DNA of 15,882 nt, taken from the NCBI GenBank assembly GCA_026770615.1, contig MU631982.1, forward strand, positions 4,644-20,525. The letters are read 5' to 3'. The notes under the pieces are model-generated. The model ran no database searches, was not told the origin of the DNA, and saw nothing but the letters and a program-made list of their open reading frames with translations. Both the position numbers and the translations under genes were made by a program. Position 1 is the first letter of the stretch. Each line of letters starts with the position of its first letter. Below are positions 7,804-14,924 of this stretch, piece by piece. The DNA is from Pavlovales sp. CCMP2436. Lineage: Eukaryota > Haptophyta > Pavlovophyceae > Pavlovales.

Positions 7804-8833
7804 CGCCCTCGCTGCACTTCCTGCTCGCCCAGACCAATCAGCTCACCCTCGACGCGTTCTCGAGGCCTGATGCGCGCGCTTGGTTCACCGATGAGCTGAG
7901 CAAGTTCATCGCCCAGCAGCGCGCAGCCCGCGCGCCGCCCGCTCACCCGCCCAGCTGCATCGCGCTGGTCAAGATGCAGGCGCTGGCGGCCAAGCCAGGG
8001 CTTGGAGGTGCCAAGAACTACAAGCAGATCCCCCGCAACAAGCTGTACAAGGGCGCCGCCCGTCCTCAGCTCTCATGCGAGCACTGCAAGAAGACCGGCC
8101 ACACAGTCGCAGACTGCTGGCAATCGAACGGCTTCCCGCCCAAGAACGAGCAGCCGGTCAACTCTGGGCAGGCCGCCGCCAAGCGCGCGGCCAACTACGC
8201 GATCCAGACGCGCGAGCCGCACGAGCACTCCGGCATGGCCACGCTCACGGTTCAGTTCAACGAGGACCTACGCGCTCACGGCGCGTCGCTCGAGAACAAC
8301 TTGCTGCGCCACCGCTCTCTCGAGACCGACGCGCACCTGCCGCTCGAGATCTACGAGCGCATGCCGCCCGAGATCAACGAGCACCTGACGCTCGAGATCT
8401 ACGACTGCATGCTGCTCGAGACAACTGCGCACATGCCGCTCGAGGCCAACGCGCACCTGTCCACGCCCAAGGCCATTGCGCACACGCCGCTCCTGGCCAA
8501 CATGCTCACACACTCGATGCCGCTCTCGCCCAACACGCTCACACAGTGCCCCGCTGAGGACTGCAGCAAGCAGGCGACGCGGTGCATCATCGGGCAAGAA
8601 GACGGGCCATACTGCGAGGACAACAACTGCCACTTCAAGCAAAACATCGTTACCCAGAAGAACCTCTACTCGGGCAGTGCGTCGATGACCAACCCGACCG
8701 CCAAGCTCGACTCCGAGACGTACGCCGTCACACAGCGCGACGCCAATGGCGAGCCGACCTCATACAACTTCAACAACGACCCGCTTGACGATGACATCAC
8801 CAATCGCCTGCGCGTCTCCAGCATCATGTCTGG
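7804..8833 (+). pseudogene. gag: copia gag, zinc knuckle and octapeptide-repeat part
   Basis: Frame 3. The nucleocapsid CCHC zinc knuckle (CEHCKKTGHTVADC; 8076-8117) has exact C-x2-C-x4-H-x4-C spacing and would bind genomic RNA in the particle. It is followed by a run of seven in-frame 8-residue repeats (8319-8486). Then comes a five-cysteine cluster (8547-8630; C-x4-C-x6-C-x9-C-x4-C). The frame then gives way to frame 2 near 8830, within the words SSIMSG and MDDSEIY. The repeat and the cysteine cluster are not usual parts of copia Gag. Confidence 0.75.
8319..8486 (+). repeat. 24-bp exact-period tandem repeat encoding an octapeptide
   Basis: Seven units start at 8319, 8343, 8367, 8391, 8415, 8439 and 8463, with no indel. 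Five of the first six begin ctcgag and the third begins cccgag. The encoded 8-mers are of the type LE-x-x-A-H-M-P (LETDAHLP, LEIYERMP, LETTAHMP). The run lies between the zinc knuckle and the Cys-rich region. Confidence 0.9.
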
Positions 8834-9457
8834 CAGATCATGGACGACTCCGAGATCTACCCGACCAAGTGCTGCGCGCCAAGCTGCATCGCTCGCGCAT
8901 CCGTCGGCGTCTACCAGCGAACGACCGGCCTGTACAAGTACACGTGCACCTTCGAGGACTTCTGTGACCAGGCCAAGGACATGTCCAACTGTAAGCGCAT
9001 TGCACGCTTCGCCACCGCCAAGCTCATCTCATTCCAAGACGGAGAGCCGCCCGAGCTTTGGCACGGTGACAAGGACAACTTCGTCTGCAAGGACTGCAGC
9101 ACAGTAGCTTACGGGTGCTGGGAGTGTGTGCTGGTCGACAACGACCGCCTGTGCTGCTGCACCCTCGCCTACTTCTGCAAGCCGTGCCACACGCCAAGGG
9201 CCTACTACACTGGACCCTGGCCTACGCCGCTGCCGGCGCTGCACAGCAAGCCGCAGCCACACCCAGCCACATCGGCGCCACCGCCGACTCACAAGCCGTC
9301 ACATAAGGAGGACACGTACTCCTCAATGCTCAAGCCGCCGCAACCGCCTCCGCCTCCACACAACACTACGACATCGCCGCCATCGGAGAACAATCTGACA
9401 ACGCCGTTGTCTGCACCAACAACATCTCCTCCGCCATCGCCGATCACATCGCCGTAG
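8834..9457 (+). pseudogene. copia cysteine-rich domain and proline-rich linker
   Basis: Frame 2. Fifteen cysteines occur between 8870 and 9187, as a six-Cys group then a nine-Cys group containing C-x2-C, CCC and C-x2-C. With the upstream cluster in frame 3 this makes about 20 cysteines between Gag and protease. The spacing pattern (C-x2-4-C, a Gly-Tyr stretch, then C-x4-5-C) repeats between clusters, suggesting duplicated zinc-binding modules. After 9190 the frame becomes Pro/Thr/Ser-rich and ends at TAG 9455-9457. An alternative frame-1 reading over 9190-9540 is Ala-rich and more protein-like in its last 40 residues (NISSAIADHIAVALCARQL), so a further frame change near 9190 is possible. I cannot name the family. 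Confidence 0.6.
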
Positions 9458-11317
9458 CACTTTGCGCTCGCCAGCTCGCAGCCGCCGATGCAGCCGCACT
9501 CGATCGACACTCTGCTACTGCAGATTATATCGGTAAGTTCTAACACAAAACTGTTAACTTCCCTATCCCAAGAGTCCACGTCGGTGCCTCCTCCGCCAAA
9601 AGAATCAGCCCAGACGCCGCCTCTTCAGCCGATCTCCACGTCGGCGCCTCCTCCGCCAAAAGAATCTTCCCTGACGCCGCCTCTTCAGCCGATTCCCATG
9701 ACGACGCTGCCTCCGCCACAGCAACCCAAGGACAACCTGCCTACTGTGTTGCTCAGACCTTCATGGCTGACCGGTCAAGCGCGCTTGCCGATCTTCACCT
9801 GCAAGCCTGCTCAGTACCTCCTCACGGCCTACAGCGCGACCGAGGACAAGAAGGACAAGCACTCCTCGGCGCCCATCAAGACGCACAACAAGTTTGTCTT
9901 CGACGCCACACTCGATTCGGGCTGCTCCGTCAGCATGCTTGTCGACGAGAGCTGGGGACTCATCACAGACCCACAGCCGACCAAGGCCAGCATCTCAGTG
10001 GCCAACCGCGCAGCTATGCAAGCTGTGCACAGCGGCCTCATCTCCGCCACGTTCACAGACGATGTCGGCGGATACCTGCGGGTTAACTTCGTCAACGCGC
10101 TCTCCGTGCACGGCCTGAAGACACCGCTCATCTCAGTCCGCTCGCTGGCAGCTCAAGGCTGCTACATCATCTTCGACGTCAACGATGGCTCCCTAAAGTT
10201 CATCACGTCGACTCGGCGCACACAGATCAAGTTCGGCATCGATCACGATATCAAGTGCTCGGTCAACGTGCCACTCGACTACGTGCCGACCATCCAAAAG
10301 GCGCTCTCTACTAATCTATCGCAGGAGACGTCCGACCTCTGGCGGGCCCGCTTCAACCACGCAGGCCGCCACGCCGTCCACCGCACGATCGCTCAGCATT
10401 CTGACATCGCCAGCGCCGAAGCCAAGCCCGAGATCTTCTCTGAGTCCGACGTCGCGCGGATGAAGGCCTTGCCCTTCAACGGCACGCGCACTCCTTCGAC
10501 TCGACCGTTCGAGATCATGCACAGCGACGTGCTCGGACCGATCAACGGCCTCCCTCCTCACGTCCCGCGCTTTGCCATCGTCTTAAAGGACGACATCACG
10601 GTTTACATCAGCATCTACATGATGCACGTCAAGTCCGAGGCGCCTGCAAAGCTGCAGCTCTACCTCGACGAGATGGGAGTTAACTCCCTCCAGCACCGAC
10701 TCGCAGGCGCAAGGCTGCACCTCGACGGCGCGTCGGAGCTCACTTCCTCGGCCTGGACGGCCGTCTTGCGCAAGTATCGTGCTCATCAACGAAGTGTCGG
10801 TCCCGTACAACCCCCAGACCAACGGCGTCACAGAGCGCACCTTTGGCGCATCTTCATCCCCGACGTGCGCGCAATGCTCAACGCGTCCAGCATGTCGCCT
10901 CGCTGGTGGGGGTGGGCTATCAAGTCCGCTGCGTGGACGCGCAACCAGCTCACCTCTCTGGATGACAAGCTCTCGCCATACGAAAAGCTCTTTGACAAGG
11001 CGCCTAACCTGTCCAAGCTCCGCATATTGGGGTGCCCAGTGGCATATCTACGGCAAGCCCTGTGCGACGCCACTGGCAAGTTCGGACCGCGCGCACTGCA
11101 TGGCAACTTTGTCGTGTATGGCTCCTTGGGCATCTTCGAGAACGGCCAGCTGCGCCACGCCTTCGGATACGTTCTAGTCATAGCCGACAACGTCATCACG
11201 GTCTCTCGGCATGTGCTCTTCAACGAGTCCACCATCGCCGACAACACTTCAAGGAGCGTGCACTTCAGCGGCTCCACCCCGATCACTAACACCTCCGGCT
11301 TTCCCGACGACGACTAG
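9458..11317 (+). pseudogene. pol: copia aspartic protease and integrase
   Basis: Frame 2. A proline-rich segment with a 60-bp duplication is followed by the protease active site FDATLDSGCS (Asp codon 9914-9916), which would cleave the polyprotein. A pre-integrase region follows with LWRARFNHAG and a second His cluster. The usual C-x2-C of the HHCC finger is missing, although its trailing PF remains. The integrase core has Asp in HSDVLGP (10526-10528), Asp in HLDG (10724-10726) and Glu in GVTERTF (10833-10835), about 35 residues after the second Asp. That Glu lies in frame 3, entered near 10775 and left near 10845. The C-terminal part (SPRWWGWAIKSAAWTRNQL, LGCPVAY) is typical copia integrase. 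The frame ends at TAG 11315-11317. Confidence 0.88.
9574..9693 (+). repeat. 60-bp tandem duplication in the pro-protease linker
   Basis: Two near-identical 60-bp units start at 9574 and 9634. Each encodes 20 residues (STSVPPPPKES... and STSAPPPPKES..., each ending PPLQPI). A degraded third start follows. The frame is preserved. Confidence 0.9.
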
Positions 11318-13225
11318 ATCGCCGCCGACAGAGCAGCCTATGGGGGTGAAGGCAAGGACGTCAACGACGACCCGCCGCCGCTCAACCAAGACTTGGACTC
11401 AGACGACGATGACGCGCCGCCGCCGCCGCGCACCGCCACGCCGACTTCATCATCCGAGCCATCCTCAGAGCCTTCCTCTGAGCCATCCTCTCCGCCGATC
11501 GTTCGCCCAACCGGCAACCTCCGCGTTGGGCTGCGACAGTAGCCACGACACAACTACACGGCCAACGTGGTCCTACTCGCCGCCGACGTGCCGACGCCCG
11601 AGAACTTCAAGGACGCCATGGCCGGCGACTACAAGAATGATTGGGCCACTGCCATCATCGCTAAGCTCTAGTCCTACCGTGTTCTCCACACATGAGACGA
11701 GGTCTCCATCCGCGAGCGAGCGCCGATCACCCCGACCGTGCTCGTCTTCAAGGTCAAGCCTCAAGCCGACGGGACGGTTGACAAGTATAAGGCGTGTATC
11801 GTCGCGCAAGGATTCCGGCAAATCCCAGGTCTCCACTACGACGAGACCTACTCCCCGACGCTGCGCTACGACTCGTTGCGTTTACTCCTCGCTCACGCCG
11901 CCTTCATGCGCATCCCGGCGACTCTCGCTGGCAAGTCTGCACCGCAGATGTGTCATCAGCATACCTCAACGCGGAGGTCCTCGACTCGGAACAACTCCAC
12001 CTCGGACCCCCGCCGCTCTACCAGGCCAAGATCATCACGCCGCCCGGCTTCAAGGTCGTGCTGCGCTGCCGCTGCGCCATCAATGGTCTCAAGCAGAGTG
12101 GCCGACTCTGGTGGAAGACTAATCTCGACATCATGGAACGCATCAAGTTCCACCGCATCGACGCCTCCTGGTCTGTCTACCGCCGCATCCGTGAGGACGG
12201 CTCCATCGACTTTGCGGGCTTGTTCGTAGACGACTTTCTTCTGCTCTCGAGCTCTCCAAGCCCAACGGCCTGCGCAGAGATCGTCGACGAGCTCACGGGG
12301 TTCTACGACATCCGCCTCCTCGGCCCCATCAAGACCTTCCTCGGCGTCAACGTCGAGTAAGACGAGAAGAGCATCACAATGTCGATGCCTCTCTACATCG
12401 CGACCTGCCTCGAGCGCTTCGACCTCTTGGGCATCTCCACGAAGAAATCCCCCATGATGATCGACCTCGACAAGCACGACGGCTCGGACGAGCCCGAGCT
12501 ACTCGATCGCGAAGGTAGCTCCAACTTCCGCTCCATGGTCGGGGCGCTGCTCTTCATCTCCAACATCTGTCGGCCAGACGTCGCTTTCGCATCAAGCGTC
12601 CTCGCGCGCTCGATGGCATCTCCGACCAGCTCTACGCTCGACGCCGCCAAGCGCGTCTGGCGCTACCTCGCTGGCTCGACGAACCAAGGTCTACTTTACC
12701 GCAGCTTCAAGGCGCGCAAGGAGGAGACGCTGCCGCACCCAGTGGCCTACGTCGACTCCGACTGGGCAGCCGACCTCGAGCGCCGCCGCTCGACAACTGG
12801 GTATGTCTTCTTCTTTGCAGGCGCGCCCGTCAGCTGGCGCTCCTCTCGGGAGTCCATCACCACGCTCTCGTCGACAGAAGCCGAGTACTTCGCCCTCGCC
12901 GACGCCGGCAAGGAGGTCATCTACATCTGCGACATCATCAACGACCTGGGCATCATCAAAGTCGACGCCTCCTCCCGCTCTTTGAGGACAACACGGGTGG
13001 ATCGACCTCGAGCACAACCCCAAGCTCCACTCGCGCACCAAGCACATTGACATCCGGCATCACTTCATTCGCGACTGTGTCGAGCACAAGGTCATCTCCA
13101 TCTAGAAGGTGGGCACCAACAACAACATCGCTGACGGCTTCACCAAGCCGCTCGGAGGCGCCCAGTTCAAGCTCTTCGCGAAACTGTTCCTGGACGTGAT
13201 CAAGCCAACGACCAAGTTCAAGTAA
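11318..13225 (+). pseudogene. pol: copia reverse transcriptase and RNase H
   Basis: Starts in frame 2 with an acidic Ser/Pro linker. It runs through VFKVKPQADGTVDKYKA and IVAQGFRQIPGLHYDETYSP, the canonical copia RT fingers. It moves to frame 1 near 11920 for the catalytic TADVSSAYLN (Asp 11947-11949), the NGLKQSGRLWW block and FVDD (12223-12234), the polymerase active site. Past a TAA at 12358 the RNase H domain reads DSDWAAD, RRSTTGY, LSSTEAEYFAL. Two further frame changes (near 12975 and 12996) are needed to reach the conserved HSRTKHIDIRHHFIRD block and ADGFTKPL, ending at TAA 13223-13225. In-frame stops lie at 11540, 11669, 11693, 12358 and 13103. Confidence 0.93.
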
Positions 13226-13431
13226 AAACTTCATCACTTTAGCGTTTTGGCAACATGAACTTTTTTCCTACTGCATCATCTACCCTACTCATCAGATCGA
13301 GGGCATGTGTCAAGGTAATCTGACACTGGTCAGATTTACCTAACTCGATCCTCCCTGACTCTCAGTCCGGGACATTCGCAGTCCGGCTAAGATAACAAGG
13401 AACTTGCCTTCAACAGGAAGACAAAAATATA
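13226..13431 (+). other. copia 3' untranslated region with hairpin and polypurine tract
   Basis: Contains a stable inverted repeat at 13314-13340 (11-bp GGTAATCTGAC arm, 4-base loop, complementary arm with one bulged T). A duplicated agtccgg word lies near 13365 and 13379. A polypurine tract, aggaagacaaaaa (13415-13427), is followed by tata just before the 3' LTR and would prime plus-strand DNA synthesis. Confidence 0.6.
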
Positions 13432-13554
13432 TGATTAAACTTGAGTCGCTTCATTCTGAATCGCAATCTATTCTTGGATCACTTTAGCTCCCGTCGACAG
13501 CCCTCGATGGCGCTTCACTCCGGACCCATGCGTCACTGCAGGAGTACCTCAACA
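13432..13554 (+). repeat. copia 3' LTR
   Basis: 123 bp, same ends as the 5' LTR (tgattaaactt to acctcaaca). Outside a short length change it differs at 12 positions, 11 of them transitions. Confidence 0.9.
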
Positions 13555-13614
13555 GTATACGCATTATATCAACTTCACGCCGCCACACCATCGCTGCATA
13601 TTTGCACAACAGTT
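13555..13614. other. short flank between LTR and 147-bp repeat
   Basis: Sixty bases with no gene. It does not match the sequence left of the 5' LTR and shows no target-site duplication. Confidence 0.5.
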
Positions 13615-13925
13615 CAGAACAGTCAGACACCCGCTTGGATCCCTATCAGTAAATATAGTTTATATATAGTTACTTACATGGCGCTCAAGCCAGCACAGCC
13701 GACTACGGCACGCAGCGCAGGCTTTAATTAGGCGACGAAGCGCTCAAACCAACACAACTTCCAGAACAGTCAGACACCCGCTTGGATCCCTATCAGTAAA
13801 TATAGTTTATACATAGTTACTTACATGGCGCCCAAGCCAGCACAGCCGACTACGGCACGCAGCGCAGGCTTTAATTAGGCGACGAAGCGCTCAGACCAAT
13901 ACAACTTCCAGAACAGTCAGACGCC
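13615..13925 (+). repeat. 147-bp tandem repeat, two units plus a partial third
   Basis: The word cagaacagtcagac starts at 13615, 13762 and 13909, two exact 147-bp steps. The two full units differ at only a few positions, so this is much younger than the three large arrays. Each contains taaatatagtttata and a ggctttaattagg palindromic patch. A diverged relative lies at 3564-3651. Confidence 0.95.
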
Positions 13926-14068
13926 ATCGTCTCATTGCGAATTCCTCCCATGTCACAAACTGCTATAAGCCACTAATAGTTATGTATAATATATATATTA
14001 TTGATGTGTTATCATACTAAATGTTAAAATGATTTATTGCTGATAAATGAGTTTAAACAATTTATATA
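13926..14068. other. AT-rich spacer
   Basis: Strongly AT-rich with a perfect 16-bp palindrome of A and T at 13986-14001 and little coding potential. It abuts the right inverted-repeat copy. Confidence 0.6.
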
Positions 14069-14376
14069 TTAATGCAGGGGTTTGGGCGCGGTACGTATCA
14101 AGTTCAAGTCAGGCTTATCTTAGCGCTCCGACGCAGGCTCCTACGCGCTACGCCGAAGTGGGGAGCTGGTAGAAGTGGTGGATGATGAGGAAGCCGAAAA
14201 CAAAGCGCTGGCGTCGCTGCGCAACGCGGAGCCACCCGACAGTGCGCGAGCAAGCGAGTCCATTGGTAATCCCACCGTTAACGTAACGCTGGGAAGCGAT
14301 AGGGTTTTGAATGTCGAGAACTCGTTTGCGCGTGCAGGGCGCGGGCCGCAGCGCGGGGGCGCGGTAGAAAGACTGG
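14069..14376 (+). repeat. inverted repeat, right copy
   Basis: Reverse complement of 4068-4378. Only one unit is present here, whereas the left copy continues into array II. Homology ends at agactgg (14370-14376). Confidence 0.9.
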
Positions 14377-14399
14377 CTTATATATACGACATCAGATAA
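14133..14399 (+). pseudogene. ORF fragment of the inverted-repeat family, right copy
   Basis: Open frame of about 88 codons after a TAG within tatcttag (14123-14132). It begins RSDAGSYALRRSGELVEVV, then acidic DDEEAENKAL, then LGSDRVLNVENSFARAGRG, and runs past the end of homology into AYIYDIR before a stop at 14397-14399. Same frame as the left copy at 4047-4310 with no indels. The tatcttag just before it could act as a splice acceptor. No start codon lies near the beginning, and no family is recognised. It may be a captured fragment of a transposon protein exon. Confidence 0.3.
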
Positions 14400-14595
14400 A
14401 GGCTGTGCGCTACAAACACACATGCGCACGTATGGCCAACAATTGGGACTGCAATTTATCGGACATTAGATAAATGATATGCGCCAACTCTGACATAGAA
14501 GCATACGGATAATGGCAGGATTGGCAACCGCAACCCGATTCGCACGGGTTGCGATATCGCCAAAGTGTCCGAACCCGGACACTGTAGCTCGCGGC
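14377..14595. other. intergenic stretch with direct repeat and hairpin
   Basis: Holds a 13-bp direct repeat gacat(c/t)agataaa at 14388 and 14462, and a perfect 9-bp-arm hairpin at 14529-14553 (CGCAACCCG, 7-base loop, CGGGTTGCG). The hairpin lies about 45 bp beyond the stop of the minus-strand tail exon. No gene seen. Confidence 0.5.
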
Positions 14596-14835
14596 TTAGA
14601 CACGCGCAACGACTGCGGGCTTCTTGCCGCGACCGAAAAAGCGCGATACACCTCCCCGCGCCTTTGGAGCCGGTGCAGAAGCCGGTGCACCCTCGCCTGC
14701 CCCCTTCTTGTCGCCGTCAGTGTCCTCCCGAAGGACCTCTACGGACACGGATGCCTCCTTCACGGGCGGCAGCGGCTCGGCTACTCCGGAACTGCTGAGG
14801 CTGTCTTGCTCCGACGAGGCCATCTTCGAGACCGT
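14596..14835 (-). CDS. probable last exon of the SLC10-like gene: hydrophilic C-terminal tail
   Basis: Open minus-strand frame ending at TAA 14596-14598. From an AG at 14836-14837 (aaaag before acggtc) it reads TVSK then MASSEQDSLSSSG; an ATG lies at 14821-14823. The ~79 residues are hydrophilic: Ser/Glu-rich first, Ala/Pro-rich later, ending in a basic SRFFGRGKKPAVVARV. This suits a cytoplasmic tail. Both possible acceptors (before 14835 or before 14823) are phase 0, and so is a candidate donor ccg|gtaata at 15030/15029 in the preceding exon, giving an intron of ~194-206 bp. The alternative is a separate small gene starting at 14823. An AATAAA on this strand (14838-14843) would then be the poly(A) signal of the transporter gene. 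Confidence 0.5.
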   Translation of the reverse strand, partial: TVSKMASSEQDSLSSSGVAEPLPPVKEASVSVEVLREDTDGDKKGAGEGAPASAPAPKARGGVSRFFGRGKKPAVVARV

Positions 14836-14924
14836 CTTTTATTGATCATCACGGGGGAGGGGAAGGGGGGTGAGGACGCCTTAGCACATCAAAACTAGCC
14901 CGCACTGACAGTCAGCACGTCTTC

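Larger units (their letters stand above)
6859..13554 (+). mobile_element. degenerate full-length Ty1/copia LTR retrotransposon
   Basis: About 6.7 kb between two short LTRs that start TG and end CA. The coding order is Gag (with CCHC zinc knuckle), aspartic protease, integrase, reverse transcriptase, RNase H. Integrase before reverse transcriptase defines Ty1/copia rather than Ty3. The polyprotein is broken by frame changes near 7780, 8830, 10775, 10845, 11920, 12975 and 12996, and by in-frame stops at 9455, 11315, 11540, 11669, 11693, 12358 and 13103, so this copy cannot encode a working product under the standard code. No target-site duplication is visible: gaattag precedes the 5' LTR and gtata follows the 3' LTR. 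The element sits among other repeats, as expected for nested insertion. Confidence 0.95.

Noticed and set aside
7760..7810. Programmed ribosomal frameshift between the two gag frames
   Set aside because: No X-XXY-YYZ slippery heptamer or clear downstream pseudoknot is visible, and other frame changes in the element are clearly decay.
8268..8642. Minus-strand frame with VDLERQV-type repeats
   Set aside because: Antisense image of the 24-bp Gag repeat; the sense strand carries zinc knuckle and Cys-rich motifs in the same frame.
11211..12122. 303-codon Arg/Ser/Thr/Pro-rich plus-strand frame
   Set aside because: Shadow frame of the RT region; the conserved RT motifs are in frames 2 and 1.
6852..13559. 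Target-site duplication of the copia element
   Set aside because: gaattag before the 5' LTR and gtata after the 3' LTR do not match.
14512..14898. 128-codon plus-strand open frame opposite the transporter tail exon
   Set aside because: Composition is that of an antisense shadow, and it crosses the hairpin at 14529-14553. The minus-strand reading fits splice phases and a membrane-protein tail.
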